The notes under the pieces are model-generated. The model searched no databases, was not told the origin of the DNA, and saw nothing but the letters and a program-made list of their open reading frames with translations. From assembly GCA_040219735.1 (NCBI GenBank), contig JAVJRX010000100.1: a stretch of DNA of 64,000 bases. One strand, written 5' to 3'. The translations under genes and the position numbers were made by a program. This document shows, one piece after another, positions 42,530 to 52,533 of the stretch. The stretch comes from Coleofasciculus sp040219735. GTDB lineage: Bacteria > Cyanobacteriota > Cyanobacteriia > Cyanobacteriales > Coleofasciculaceae. Positions within the stretch are counted from its first letter, which is position 1. Each line of letters begins with the position of its first letter.

Positions 42530-42905
42530 TTCATTTTTGGGTTTGGCTTGTAGTAAGGGATGCGAACCCTCCCCGCCGTCTTGGGGAGGAAACTCTCATC
42601 CGGACGAAATGAAAAAAAATGTGACAGTTAATCAATAGTCTACTGGCGGCTCACAAATTATCAAAAGCTAACTATAATTTTTCGATTGATTTTAACTAAG
42701 TTTCACGTTTGTTTCTATGTTTATTGGAAAAGCCACCGAAAAATAATCAAGTGGTTTTTCTGAAATGCTTAATTGTCAAGGCATCCAAGGTTTTTACAAA
42801 AATAAATCAATCAAAAAAAACCTAAATCTGGAACATTGACTCGATTAAAAACGACTTGAATAGTAACAACGCAACACTACACCCTACCTATTGATGGACG
42901 TTACT
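42530..42905. other. 376-nt spacer
   Basis: AT-rich upstream region of the outer-membrane-like protein gene. No repeat and no supported ORF. It presumably holds that gene's promoter and a long 5' leader. Confidence 0.45.
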
Positions 42906-43436
42906 ATGAAACGCAACCTTAAGTCTTTTGTTACCCTTTCAACCCTAGCCGCTACCGCGATCGCGCCTGTTTTATTATCGGCTGATATGGCATCTGCTAA
43001 GCCCACTGGAACTGATGCTAACTATATCGGTGCTGGTGTCGCCGCAGGCGTAACCAACGGTGGACACAATAATGATGCGGCAACATTTGGCGGGAATATT
43101 CAAGGTCGTGTAACAACTTCAAAAGCGCCAGTTTCTCTGCGCGGTGCTGTTCTATTCAGTGAGGATACCAGCGCCATTATGCCGATTGTTTCCTACGATG
43201 TTCCTGTCACGAACAACGCCAATGTTTACGTTGGTGCTGGTTATTCTTGGGTTGAAGCCGAAGAACATGCCACACCTATAGGAAACAAAAATGCTCCTGT
43301 TATTACCGTCGGTGCTGAAGCTCAACTTGGTCGCAATCTTGTTGTTTATGGCGATACAAAGGTGGGGATTGAAGCTTATCAAAATAGTCCAGCTTCTGCT
43401 GTTAGTATTCAAGCGGGTGCGGGTTATCGCTTCTAA
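42906..43436 (+). CDS. Secreted beta-barrel-like outer-membrane-type protein
   Basis: 176 residues from the ATG at 42906; a TTG and ATG 15 nt upstream are less likely because MKRNLKSFVTLSTLAATAIA gives a normal signal peptide ending MASA. The mature part has alternating Gly/aromatic beta strands (YIGAGVAAGVTNGG, VNVGAGYSW-like NVYVGAGYSWVEAEE, GRNLVVYGDTKVGIE) and ends with the aromatic GAGYRF, the usual C-terminal strand of outer-membrane barrels. An eight-strand barrel of the OmpA/porin-like type is the best guess. The substrate and role are unknown. It stands alone. Confidence 0.72.
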   Translation: MKRNLKSFVTLSTLAATAIAPVLLSADMASAKPTGTDANYIGAGVAAGVTNGGHNNDAATFGGNIQGRVTTSKAPVSLRGAVLFSEDTSAIMPIVSYDVPVTNNANVYVGAGYSWVEAEEHATPIGNKNAPVITVGAEAQLGRNLVVYGDTKVGIEAYQNSPASAVSIQAGAGYRF

Positions 43437-43463
43437 ACCATGACGCTCTGGTGAACTAGCAGT

Positions 43464-43491
43464 GTAGAGACGTAGCATGCTACGTCTCTAC
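43464..43491. repeat. Palindromic family A, variant copy
   Basis: GTAGAGACGTAGCA followed by its exact reverse complement. It differs from the copy at 73-100 by a compensated base pair (T to A in the arm, and the matching change in the other arm), which suggests the stem itself is maintained. Confidence 0.85.
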
Positions 43492-43529
43492 GTCGTCGGG
43501 GCGGGCGCGAGTTGCATCTAGGTGAAGTC

Positions 43530-43561
43530 AGAAACGATAATAGTAAAACCCGCCCCTACAC
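43530..43561. repeat. Dispersed repeat family F, copy 4
   Basis: GAAACGATAATAGT then AAAACCCGCCCCTACAC, the reverse-orientation half of repeat F. Confidence 0.7.
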
Positions 43562-43790
43562 TACCTTTCCCACATTCCAGATATGCCAGGACAGGTCTGA
43601 AGCATTGCGCCTCGGTATTTTTTTCTGTTCATGAATAATATTTAACAAAAATCAATAAAGATTACATTATAAAAATGGCGGATATCTTTACCATAAAATT
43701 ACAGTAAAATTTGTTGTCGGAGATACAACAAGGTTAAACTTGAAGTAGAAAAGCCCTATAACCTGATAAAAAACTATTGAGGTAAGGATC

Positions 43791-43910
43791 ATGACTACTG
43801 AACTCAGCCAAGTTTTATCGATGATTTTGATCGTTTCTGTTTTCTCGATGGTTCTGTCGCCAGTATTGTGCTGGATTCTTCCCGCCCGCACCGCAAAAAA
43901 AACAGTGTAG
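43791..43910 (+). CDS. 39-residue single-pass membrane peptide
   Basis: Starts MTTELSQVLSMILIVSVFSM and ends with a basic tail (PARTAKKTV). One hydrophobic helix spans about residues 8-29. The ATG has AGGTAAGG just upstream. A hairpin (44044-44068) lies downstream as a possible terminator, so the unit has the layout of a real small gene. It looks like the small thylakoid-type peptides of cyanobacteria, but it matches none I know (not PsbX, PsaM, PetL, Psb30). Function unknown. Confidence 0.55.
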   Translation: MTTELSQVLSMILIVSVFSMVLSPVLCWILPARTAKKTV

Positions 43911-44043
43911 GAGGGATTTTGAGTCAGCCATCTGATTCTTTGAGGCTAAATCGACAGACGCTTAACTCAACTCCATAACATAGAAGGTACAAGAGAGCAG
44001 CGAATTCATCAGGGTGATTATTCCATGAAACTTATACGTCTAT

Positions 44044-44068
44044 TAACCCACCGTCTCCCGGTGGGTTA
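44044..44068 (+). terminator. Hairpin, possible terminator
   Basis: TAACCCACCG-(TCTC)-CCGGTGGGTTA type stem of about nine pairs, followed by ATTG rather than a T-run. Placed 134 nt after the small membrane peptide gene. Confidence 0.55.
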
Positions 44069-44165
44069 ATTGTTGGTTCGAGCTCAAAGGATAAACATGG
44101 CGAGACTTGTCAGAGTATAGTGAGAAGAACATTACGTTTTGGGAACCCTTCTCGGAACGCCGCCG

Positions 44166-47100
44166 ATGTATCAACAGCTCAAACAGCTCTGGCTAGCCAT
44201 TGTCAACAACCGAGGCGATAATCACCCCCGCTCGCCTAACTCTCCCCTGCAAGCCCCTATCCCCCTGTCATTCTACCCTGAGAGCCAAGGACAACCCGAC
44301 AACTCAGACGAGATCAACGAATTAAAACAGATCAATCAGCAACTGCGGCGCAAGATTGCTGAACGAGAACAGGTTGAGCAGGTATGGCGAGAGCGAGAGG
44401 CTTATTATCGAAACATCGTCGAAAATGCCAATAGCTTAATTTTACGCATCGATACTCAAGGTACAATCACCTTTTTAAACAAATTTGCCCAACAGTTTTT
44501 AGGTTATCCGGAAGCAGAAATCCTCGGACATTCTGCAGCTAAGACGATTATTCCAGAAACCGAGACATCGGGACGCAACTTGACCACTTTAATTCAAGAC
44601 ATCATCCAACATCCGGATCAATACCGCTACCACGAAAATGAAAATATCCGGCGGGATGGGAGTCGCGTCTGGGTAGGGTGGACGAATAAAGCGCTCATGG
44701 ATGTCTCAGGACAAGTGACAGGTATTCTCTGTATTGGTCACGATATCACCGAACGTCATTTAGCTCAAAACGCCCTGCGCTTGATGAATGAACAATTGGA
44801 GGAGCGAGTCGCTGAACGTACAGCGGCGTTAACCGCCACCAATGAGCAATTGCGCCAAGAAATTGCTGAACGCCAACGGGCGCAGGAAACGGAACAGCAG
44901 TTAATCGCATCACTACAAGCGGCGAAAGACCAGTTACAAGCTATTTTAGATGCTGTACCCGGATGTGTGTCTTGGGTGGGGACAGATTTAAAGTATCAGG
45001 GCGTCAACCGTTATCTGGCGAAGACATTTGGATTATCCCCCGAAGCGTTTGTGGGGAAAGAACTGGGGTTTATGAATTCCACCCCCGGATTTAAGGAGTT
45101 TATCGTCCATTTTTTTGCCAATCCACTCCAGGAAGCCAACCGAGAAATTGAAACCTTTGTTGACGATAATTGTCGGTATTATTTATTAGTTGCTCAGAAA
45201 TACCAACAGGGTCAAGCGGCTGTCTGTGTCAGTGTGGATATTACTGAACTCAAGCGCACGGAAGAAGCGTTGCGGTTGAGCGAGGAAAAGTTTGCTAAAG
45301 CCTTTCGCTGTTGTCCCAATTCGATCACGATTAGTACCTTAGCAGATGGACGGTATATCGAGGTCAATGAAACATTTAGGCGGTATTCTGGGTATGAACG
45401 TCAAGAGGTGATTGGTCGTACTGTTGAGGAATTGAATATTTGGGTGCATTCTGACGATCGCGATCGCATGATTCGTAGTTTGCAGCAGCACGGTGCGATT
45501 ACGAACCAAGAATATGAGTTTCGGACGAAATCGGGTGAAATTCTCATCGGTTTACTCTCCGCCGAGATTATTAATTTAAGGGGAGAACGTTGCTTACTGG
45601 CACTTACCCATGATATTACTCAGCGTAAATTAGCTGAACAGCGTCTCAAAGAGAGTGAAGTCCAATATCGGGCAATCTTTGAAGCCACCACGGATGGTTT
45701 AATTATTAGCGACTTAGATGGACAACTCGTGGAGGTAAATCCAGCCACTTGTCAAATGCATGGCTATTCCTATTCAGAGTTTATTCATCTTGATCCCGAA
45801 AGCTTTATTCATCCGGACTCCCATTCAATATTTTACGAGTATCTGACTGCGGTTAGACAGGGGGTTCCTTTTCAGCGGGAAGCAGTGGATTTGCGTTCCG
45901 ATGGTACGCCGTTTCCCATAGAGGTGCGGGGAACCGGGTTTATGTACAAAGGGAAACCCCATCTTTTAGCTGTGGTGCGGGATATTACGGAGCAAAAGCA
46001 AGCCGAAGCGCGATTACGAGAAGCGGCTGAACGCGATCGCTTGTTGGGAGAAATTGCGGCTCGGATTCGCCGCTCACTGGATCTGAATGAAATTCTGAAT
46101 ACGACTGTAGCAGAAGTCCGCCAATTCCTGCAAGCGGATCGGGTGCTGATTAGTTATATGGATGGGACGATGCATGGTAAAGTCGTGGCAGAATCCGTGG
46201 CGGATAGTTTGCCCTCCTGTTGGGATTTAGCGGTGGACAATGACGAGTATCTTCAGGAGTTAATTGCTTTATTTGAACATACCGAGGTGCAAGTTATTGA
46301 CGATACCGATCTTTTGGAAACCTCCCCAGAACGTGCTAAATATTTGGATCAATTTCAAGTGAAAGCCGCCTTAGCCGTGGCGATTGTTGTGGATGAGCAA
46401 ATGTATGGCTTATTAGTGGCGCATCAATGCACAAGTCCGCGTCATTGGCAACCCTTGGAAGTGGATTTGCTGCGCCGTCTGGCGACGCAAGTGGCGATTG
46501 CGATTAAGCAGGGACGATTATACCAACAGCTTAGCGAACTGAATACAAACTTGGAGTATCAAGTTGAAGAAAGAACGGCGCAATTGCAGCAAAAAATGCA
46601 GGAATTGCAAGAACTAAATCAACTCAAAGATGTGTTCTTACATGCAGTATCCCATGATTTACGCACACCGGTGATGGGGATGTTAATGGTGCTGAAAAAT
46701 TTACTGAATAGTTATTTTTCTCCTGAAAACCCAGAACTCAGGACAAATGACCAAGGACAATTGACAATCCCTGTCCCCCGTTCCATTGTAGAGCGGATGA
46801 TCCAAAGTAGCGATCGCCAACTTAATTTAATTAACTCGTTACTGGAGATTCACGCGGCTGAATCTTATGGGATTCCCTGTGAGTGCGAACCTTTAGAACT
46901 GAGTCAACTTATTCAAGACATTCTCACAGAGTTGCAACCGTTATTGATCAAAAATCAAGTGACGTTGACGAATCACGTTCCCGATGATTTACCTTTAGTG
47001 AGTGCTGACGCCAAACAGTTGTGGCGAGTGTTTGAGAATATAATCACCAATGGGATGAAACACAACCTCCCCGGAATTCACCTCACCCTGAGTGCGACGG

Positions 47101-47372
47101 TGGTGGAGGGTGCTGTTGGGGGGGATATGGTGCGTTGTGCGATCGCGGATAATGGAGTAGGGATGGAACAACAACAGTGCGATCGCCTTTTTGATCTCTA
47201 CTATCGCGGCGCGTCTTCTCGCAGCTTAAGCGGTATTGGCTTGGGATTGTACCTGTGTCGGCAAATTATTAAAGCACACGGAGGCGAAATTGGGGTGATT
47301 AGTTCTCCTGGAGAGGGGACAACGTTTTGGTTTACTTTACCTGTCTCTCAAGCATCGCTTACCCGTTTGTGA
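44166..47372 (+). CDS. Multi-PAS/GAF sensor histidine kinase
   Basis: 1068 residues from the ATG at 44166 (MYQQLKQLWLAIVNN); an upstream TTG adds nine residues and is less likely. There is no membrane segment, so it is cytosolic. Four PAS domains are in series (for example NIVENANSLILRIDTQG and AIFEATTDGLIISDLDGQ), some with PAC motifs. A GAF domain (about residues 620-790) includes EVRQFLQADRVLISYMDG. The HisKA H-box is HAVSHDLRTPVMGM with His830; the ATPase has GMKHN, DNGVGM and GIGLGLYLCRQIIKAHGG. The C-terminus ends after the ATPase, so its response regulator is separate and not nearby. Confidence 0.93.
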   Translation: MYQQLKQLWLAIVNNRGDNHPRSPNSPLQAPIPLSFYPESQGQPDNSDEINELKQINQQLRRKIAEREQVEQVWREREAYYRNIVENANSLILRIDTQGTITFLNKFAQQFLGYPEAEILGHSAAKTIIPETETSGRNLTTLIQDIIQHPDQYRYHENENIRRDGSRVWVGWTNKALMDVSGQVTGILCIGHDITERHLAQNALRLMNEQLEERVAERTAALTATNEQLRQEIAERQRAQETEQQLIASLQAAKDQLQAILDAVPGCVSWVGTDLKYQGVNRYLAKTFGLSPEAFVGKELGFMNSTPGFKEFIVHFFANPLQEANREIETFVDDNCRYYLLVAQKYQQGQAAVCVSVDITELKRTEEALRLSEEKFAKAFRCCPNSITISTLADGRYIEVNETFRRYSGYERQEVIGRTVEELNIWVHSDDRDRMIRSLQQHGAITNQEYEFRTKSGEILIGLLSAEIINLRGERCLLALTHDITQRKLAEQRLKESEVQYRAIFEATTDGLIISDLDGQLVEVNPATCQMHGYSYSEFIHLDPESFIHPDSHSIFYEYLTAVRQGVPFQREAVDLRSDGTPFPIEVRGTGFMYKGKPHLLAVVRDITEQKQAEARLREAAERDRLLGEIAARIRRSLDLNEILNTTVAEVRQFLQADRVLISYMDGTMHGKVVAESVADSLPSCWDLAVDNDEYLQELIALFEHTEVQVIDDTDLLETSPERAKYLDQFQVKAALAVAIVVDEQMYGLLVAHQCTSPRHWQPLEVDLLRRLATQVAIAIKQGRLYQQLSELNTNLEYQVEERTAQLQQKMQELQELNQLKDVFLHAVSHDLRTPVMGMLMVLKNLLNSYFSPENPELRTNDQGQLTIPVPRSIVERMIQSSDRQLNLINSLLEIHAAESYGIPCECEPLELSQLIQDILTELQPLLIKNQVTLTNHVPDDLPLVSADAKQLWRVFENIITNGMKHNLPGIHLTLSATVVEGAVGGDMVRCAIADNGVGMEQQQCDRLFDLYYRGASSRSLSGIGLGLYLCRQIIKAHGGEIGVISSPGEGTTFWFTLPVSQASLTRL

Positions 47373-47778
47373 GTGTCAACCAAGTTGTGATGCATTTTTA
47401 TGTCTAATTGCACGGGGCTGGATAGGATTTATTTTTTGAGGAAAACTAAATAGGTAGCTACGGATTCGACGAACCGTTGAACTCATCACCATCAGCATCT
47501 TGGGTAAGCAGATGCAAACTATGGCACTAAAGAGTGTAATTATTAAACAGTCAGCTATACCCATATCCTTATTTTCCTGTTGGTTGCATTGGCATTTCTT
47601 TGCCTATCCATTGATTATGACGGCAATTTGTCAAAGTTAATACAGGACAATGGTTAAAATTTCTTTTAGGTCTGATAAGTTTCCCTGCTAATACGATTTG
47701 TTAAGACGCCGTAGGGGTTTGGTTACCAAACCCCTTTATATCATGTCCTGACTTTGTGTAGCTGCGGTTTCAACCGCC
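47373..47778. other. 406-nt spacer between convergent genes
   Basis: Contains a half-copy of palindrome D (47709-47736) followed by a short piece of repeat E (TTTGTGTAGCTGCGGTTTCA). A 62-codon frame at 47376-47564 on the minus strand has a hydrophobic start and a close AAGGA, but composition is not convincing. No gene is supported. Confidence 0.5.
47709..47736. repeat. Palindrome D, partial copy
   Basis: CCGTAGGGGTTTGGTTACCA then AACCCCTT; the right arm is truncated relative to 38256-38286. Confidence 0.75.
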
Positions 47779-50397
47779 CTATTTTCTAGTCATTGTATGC
47801 ACACCATCCCAATAATCAGGAGGCGGATTATCCTGATAATGTTTAGCCCGTTCGAGGTGAATCAAAACCGGCTTATCATTGGGTTCAAGTTGATAAGCTT
47901 GTTCAAAATACACAATTGCCCTGGAGAAATCGCGATTCATGTAGGTTTTACGTCCTTTGGCATACAGGTCTAAAAATTTGTGAGTTTTATCGTTGAGAGG
48001 CGTGTCGATATCTTGAAGCAAATGATAAATGCTAACCGCTTGATTTTTTCCCTTCACCCGAATTTTATCCAATTCCCGCACCCAAACATTTTGGCGACAG
48101 AGGTTATACGTATATTCACTAATGATAATATCGCAGCCGTACTCTTTAGTAATACTTTCCAGGCGGGCGCTGAGATTCACGCCATCTCCGATAACCGTAT
48201 AGTCCATGCGTTTGTGGGAACCAATATTACCCGAAACCACTTCTCCTGAACTAATTCCAATTCCAATATGAATTAAAGGTTGGCGATTTTTCATCCGAGG
48301 TTCATTAAACTTGGCTAAGCGCCAGCGCATATCTAAAGCCGACTGAACCGCCATCCAGCCATGATTTTCTTTTAACGCCAAGGGAGCGCCAAAAACTGCC
48401 ATTAGCGCATCACCAATAAATTTATCTAAAGTCCCTTTATGCTCAAAGACCGATTCGACCATTGTTTCAAAGTATTTATTCAGCAGCGAAACAACTTCCG
48501 ACGCTCCCAAGTTTTCGGTTAAAGTTGTATACCCCCGAATATCTGAAAATAAAATGGTGACATCTTTTTTACTCCCCTGCATCAGTGCATCTTCACCTAA
48601 CGCCAAGACTTCATCCGCTACCTCTGGCGTCATGTAGCGATACATCGTTGTTTTCAGCCGCTTTTCTCGACTAATGTCTTCTAATACAACTAAACCCCCT
48701 CGCACTGTTCCTTGGGGATTCGTTAGCGGATTGACCGTCAAATTAATACTCCGTTCTATGGGTTGGACTTGCTCTTTAGATAGATAGGATGAAGATAGAT
48801 AGGATGAGGTAGGAACAAGACTGGGAGCTTCATTCCAGAGACTATAGATTCTAGGGTTATCGCTTTTGGGAATAGCGAGGAGATAAAGATGAGTATCATC
48901 ATTCGATTGGCAATAGGGGGGAGTATTGGGTTTTTCTATCTCTTCCAGTGGACATTGGAAAAGACCCACGGTTAAATTTTGTTCGGGGAGGTAATGCTTC
49001 GCACCCGTAGTTAGGCTGTCTTGTAACCGGACTTGGAGATATTCAATGGGCACAACCTCCCAGACGTAGCGACCCGTGAGTTTCTCTTCCCACAAATGAC
49101 GATTGCGATTATCGGCTTGTTGTAAGGGACACCCCAGTAATCCTAGCGCTGCATCATTAATGGTCACGATTCGTCCCTGCATATCGGTAGAGATAACCGC
49201 ATCAGAAAGGCTTTGCAGGATGTCTTTTTGATATTGCTTTTCGATCAGAACATTCTCAAACAGTTTGGCATTTTCCAGGGCAATGCCGGCTTGAATATTA
49301 AATGCCCGCATAAACTCTTCATCGGAGGTGCTGAAGCTACCTTGATGCTTATTAATCAGTTGAGTTACACCAATTAAATCCCCCACCGAGTTAAAGACGG
49401 GCATACAAAGAAGATTGCGAGTCACATAGCCTGTTTTTCTGTCTGTCGTCGGATCAAACCGAGGATCTTTATACGCATCGGCAATATTCAACGGTTGACC
49501 CGTAGACGCCACGTAACCCGCAATCCCCCGATTAGCTGGGATACGAATTTCCATCATCTTGTTGCCATCAGCCGTCGCGACTTTACTCCACAGTTCCCCA
49601 GTATCTTTACTTAGCATAAATAACGTAGAGCGGTCTGCTTGCATTAACTCCCGCGCTTGATCCATGACTAGACGCAGTGTGGCTTCTAGGTCTAAACTTT
49701 GACCTAGGTACTGGGTTGCTTTTAGGAGTGCAGCGGCGCCGCGTTGGTTCCGGGCTGCCATGTAGAATGATTGGCAAGTTTCCAGGATAATGCCAATAGA
49801 GGCGGCAAAGTCACGGAAGCGCTGTTCATCTTCTTCGTCAAACGGTACACCCCCAGCTTTATTCAATAGCTGTACCACAGCGACAATCTTTTTATTGCTG
49901 CTGACAATGGGCATACACAAGAGGGAATCGGTATGATAGCCGGGAGACTCGTCAACTTCCGGATTAAACAAGGGGTGGTTATAGGCTTCGGTGATATTGA
50001 GCGATTCACCCGTCGTCGCCACATGACCCGCTAAACCCACCGTCAGGGGAATGCGAACTTCTTTGGCGGCGTTGTCCTCACCAGAGGGAATTTTTGCCCA
50101 AAGCTGGTCTTTGTCACCATCAACCAGGAAGATAGTTGTACGCTCAGCTTGCAGGAGTTGACCAATTTTTAGAGTAAATGCCTCCATCACCTGTTCCAGC
50201 ATGGTTTCGAGCGCTTCATGGTTAATCATTTCCAGCGCTCGCAGAAATTGCTGAAATTCAGCGGTGATGAAGTCCAGTAAGCAGATAAATTCGGGAAGGG
50301 AGAGGTCTTTAACTCGATGAGTTAGGACGCTAGTGCGATTGAGTTGGGTTAACTGAGTCAATGTAGCAAGAACGCTACCGGCATTAGACAGTGTCAT
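47779..50397 (-). CDS. GAF-GAF-PAS class III nucleotide cyclase
   Basis: 872 residues, cytosolic. Two GAF domains occur in tandem (about residues 60-215 and 225-390; both with RIP/NRGIAG-type motifs such as VGLAGHVATTGESLNITEAY and NRGIAGYVASTGQPLNIADA). A PAS region follows (SLSDAVISTDMQGRIVTIND). The cyclase domain has metal-binding Asp619 (ILFSDIRGYTT) and Asp663 (FIGDALMAVFG), then MDYTVIGDGVNLSARLES. The C-terminal about 70 residues resemble TPR helices (DFSRAIVYFEQAYQLEPND). It resembles the tandem-GAF CyaB-type adenylate cyclases that bind cyclic nucleotides. It is convergent with the histidine kinase. Confidence 0.92.
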   Translation of the reverse strand: MTLSNAGSVLATLTQLTQLNRTSVLTHRVKDLSLPEFICLLDFITAEFQQFLRALEMINHEALETMLEQVMEAFTLKIGQLLQAERTTIFLVDGDKDQLWAKIPSGEDNAAKEVRIPLTVGLAGHVATTGESLNITEAYNHPLFNPEVDESPGYHTDSLLCMPIVSSNKKIVAVVQLLNKAGGVPFDEEDEQRFRDFAASIGIILETCQSFYMAARNQRGAAALLKATQYLGQSLDLEATLRLVMDQARELMQADRSTLFMLSKDTGELWSKVATADGNKMMEIRIPANRGIAGYVASTGQPLNIADAYKDPRFDPTTDRKTGYVTRNLLCMPVFNSVGDLIGVTQLINKHQGSFSTSDEEFMRAFNIQAGIALENAKLFENVLIEKQYQKDILQSLSDAVISTDMQGRIVTINDAALGLLGCPLQQADNRNRHLWEEKLTGRYVWEVVPIEYLQVRLQDSLTTGAKHYLPEQNLTVGLFQCPLEEIEKPNTPPYCQSNDDTHLYLLAIPKSDNPRIYSLWNEAPSLVPTSSYLSSSYLSKEQVQPIERSINLTVNPLTNPQGTVRGGLVVLEDISREKRLKTTMYRYMTPEVADEVLALGEDALMQGSKKDVTILFSDIRGYTTLTENLGASEVVSLLNKYFETMVESVFEHKGTLDKFIGDALMAVFGAPLALKENHGWMAVQSALDMRWRLAKFNEPRMKNRQPLIHIGIGISSGEVVSGNIGSHKRMDYTVIGDGVNLSARLESITKEYGCDIIISEYTYNLCRQNVWVRELDKIRVKGKNQAVSIYHLLQDIDTPLNDKTHKFLDLYAKGRKTYMNRDFSRAIVYFEQAYQLEPNDKPVLIHLERAKHYQDNPPPDYWDGVHTMTRK

Positions 50398-50840
50398 AGT
50401 ATTCGCTGTTCAACAGCTACTTTTGGCTCTGGCTGTCAGACGTGCTCTCATGCACGTCGGGTTGAGGAATGCAGTCTGGGTAAAACAAATAAGCACAGCG
50501 ATATCGGTGAAAATTGAAAAACGCTTCCTTTTTCCGTTAGTTTAGACCAATCTCAATTTTAGACAAATTTATCTGCCTGAGTTGTTATTTGTCATTTATG
50601 CTTTGTCCTTTGTCATTTCCTCTTACCTGTTGCCTCTATTGTCTCATCCTTGGGTCTTCACCCGATGTCCAGAGGGATTCTTGCTGGCTGAGCCTTCGGA
50701 TTCGCCCTTAAATAATTCTCAACATTAGAGAATAATAATATTTGCACAGATATAAGAGGGCACGGCAATGCCGTGCCCCTACCACAGTTTAGGGACATGG
50801 CACTCTGATGCGGTAGAGGTACGACAAAACCACGCCCTAA
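50398..50840. other. 443-nt spacer
   Basis: It holds ATTTGTCATTTATGCTTTGT-like short repeats and a near-palindrome GGGCACGGCAATGCCGTGCC at about 50758-50778. No ORF is supported. Confidence 0.5.
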
Positions 50841-51974
50841 TTAAGCCGCCGTTAAGAGCGATCGCGACAAAACCACGCCTTGATAATATTGTTGTAACTG
50901 ACGGGTTGCGGCTGACCAACTCCAGCGTTCGGCTTCCGCCCTAGCGTTTTGGCGTAGGGTTTCCCGTTCACTTTGTTCCTGGAATAGACGTTGAGTCGCC
51001 GCGATCGCGCCTTGTTCATTTTGCGGATCAAATAAGTAGCCGTTGACCCCATCAGTGACGATATCAGGAATCCCACCCGAACGCGCCGCCACTACCGGAC
51101 ACCCCGCCGCCATCGCTTCTAGCAAGACTAATCCCAAGGTTTCGGTACGGGAGGGGAAAATAAACGCATCCGCCGACGCAAAGGCAGAACCTAAAGGTTC
51201 GCCTGTAAGATAACCAACAAAATGGGTTGGGGTTCCGGCAAAATGTTTTTCTAAGGCGCTGCGATGGGGCCCATCTCCCACTAACGCCAAACGCGCACCG
51301 GGGATGGATTCGAGAACCGGTTTAATCCGGTCAATTTCCTTTTCTGCCGATAAACGCCCAACATAAAGCAACAAGGGACTTTCCGGGTGTCCTTGGGACA
51401 AGTGCGATCGCATCTTTTCAGATGCCAAACTAGGATGGAATGTCTCGGTATCCACACCCCGTTGCCACAAATCCAATCGTTGAATCCCGCGCCCTCTCAA
51501 TTCCTCAACCATCGCCGTCGAGGTACATAAATTAAGCTGGGCTTGGTTGTGATTGGCTTTAATTAATTCCCACATCACTGGTTCTAACATCCCTAACCCA
51601 TAATGCTGAAGATATTGGGGTAAATGGGTGTGATAGGACGCGACTAAAGGAATTTGCATCACCCTAGCATAATACAGTCCCCCTAACCCTAATACCGCCG
51701 GATTCACCACATGAATCACATCTGGCTTAAATTCGGCTAAAGCCATGCCAATCGCGGGTCGAGGTAATGCCAGTTTCAGTTCTGGATATAGAGGTAATGG
51801 GAAACCCGAAACGCCATAAATTCTGGCACCTTTGTGTTCAGTGAGTCCACCATCGGGACAAATAACCAGAACATCGTCACCATTGCGTTGTAAATGGTCA
51901 ACCGTGTGCCGCAGTCGAGTGACAATTCCATCAACTTTTGGCAAAAAGGTTTCAGTGAATAAGGCAATTCGCAT
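50841..51974 (-). CDS. sqdX: Sulfoquinovosyltransferase SqdX (GT4 glycosyltransferase)
   Basis: 377 residues. The enzyme transfers sulfoquinovose from UDP-sulfoquinovose to diacylglycerol to make the thylakoid lipid SQDG. MRIALFTETFLPKVDGIVTR and LVASYHTHLPQYLQHYGLGM give the N-terminal half; PSRTETLGLVLLEAMAAGCP with the E-x7-E motif and ARSGGIPDIVTDGVNGYLFD give the donor site. It is typical of SqdX in length. The gene lies near sqdB on the same strand, with two small ORFs between. Functional naming is supported by this neighbourhood. Confidence 0.93.
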   Translation of the reverse strand: MRIALFTETFLPKVDGIVTRLRHTVDHLQRNGDDVLVICPDGGLTEHKGARIYGVSGFPLPLYPELKLALPRPAIGMALAEFKPDVIHVVNPAVLGLGGLYYARVMQIPLVASYHTHLPQYLQHYGLGMLEPVMWELIKANHNQAQLNLCTSTAMVEELRGRGIQRLDLWQRGVDTETFHPSLASEKMRSHLSQGHPESPLLLYVGRLSAEKEIDRIKPVLESIPGARLALVGDGPHRSALEKHFAGTPTHFVGYLTGEPLGSAFASADAFIFPSRTETLGLVLLEAMAAGCPVVAARSGGIPDIVTDGVNGYLFDPQNEQGAIAATQRLFQEQSERETLRQNARAEAERWSWSAATRQLQQYYQGVVLSRSLLTAA

Positions 51975-52087
51975 AATCGTGTGACCGTGTGCGGAGTGTT
52001 ATTGCAAAAGGCAGAAGGATTCTTACTGGTATTGGGTCGTTTCAGCCATTATATCTGTCTTAATCTTTATGGCGACAGCTATAAGGA

Positions 52088-52288
52088 CTAAGAGCGTTCA
52101 TTGTGTTTTTGCGGTAAGGTACAGAGTCCATGAATGCCGATAGCCGCGATGATTCCCCCTAATAAAACGCCCACACCTTCAGCCAAACAATTGATTCGAT
52201 GTCTGTTTTCTGCGGCTTGGGCAATGGATAAGTCACGCATTGTCGAGGATGGAGATTGAGACAACGTTTGGTAATAAGTATTTCCCAT
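52088..52288 (-). CDS. Small hypothetical protein between sqdX and sqdB
   Basis: 66 residues from the ATG that overlaps the stop of the next frame (TGATG). It has a polar N-terminus and one hydrophobic segment (CLAEGVGVLLGGIIAAIGIH) with a basic tail (LPQKHNERS). It may be a membrane peptide. No family is recognised. The overlap with the upstream frame argues for coupling, but the evidence for either is modest. Confidence 0.45.
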   Translation of the reverse strand: MGNTYYQTLSQSPSSTMRDLSIAQAAENRHRINCLAEGVGVLLGGIIAAIGIHGLCTLPQKHNERS

Positions 52289-52533
52289 CACAAATGGGAT
52301 GGGGTAAGAGGAAACTGAGATTTTCTAGTTCCTCTTACCGAAACCATCGGTTCAGTTATCATCGTGGGCGGTTCTAGACTAAGTTGGGTTGAAAAAACGG
52401 GAACATAAACCACCGAAACTCCTATTTTTTCCCATTGACGTTTTATTTCTTCCCTAGCGTAATCCTGAATTCTGGACCGATAGTCTAGAGATTTATCGCC
52501 GCCAAGACACCTTGGGTAAGATTTGTTTTTCAT
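52288..52533 (-). CDS. Possible small protein overlapping the 3' end of sqdB
   Basis: 81 residues starting inside the last codons of sqdB in another frame and ending at the next small ORF's start (TGATG). RIQDYAREEIKRQWEKIGVS looks like a genuine amphipathic helix and VVYVPVFSTQL a strand, but there is no ribosome-binding site. It could be a chance frame. Kept because the TGATG overlap with the next frame is unlikely to be chance if both are translated. Confidence 0.3.
   Translation of the reverse strand: MKNKSYPRCLGGDKSLDYRSRIQDYAREEIKRQWEKIGVSVVYVPVFSTQLSLEPPTMITEPMVSVRGTRKSQFPLTPSHL

Noticed and set aside
47376..47564. 62-codon frame with a hydrophobic start
   Set aside because: AAGGA is too close to the ATG and the rest is not protein-like; kept only as a remark in the spacer entry.
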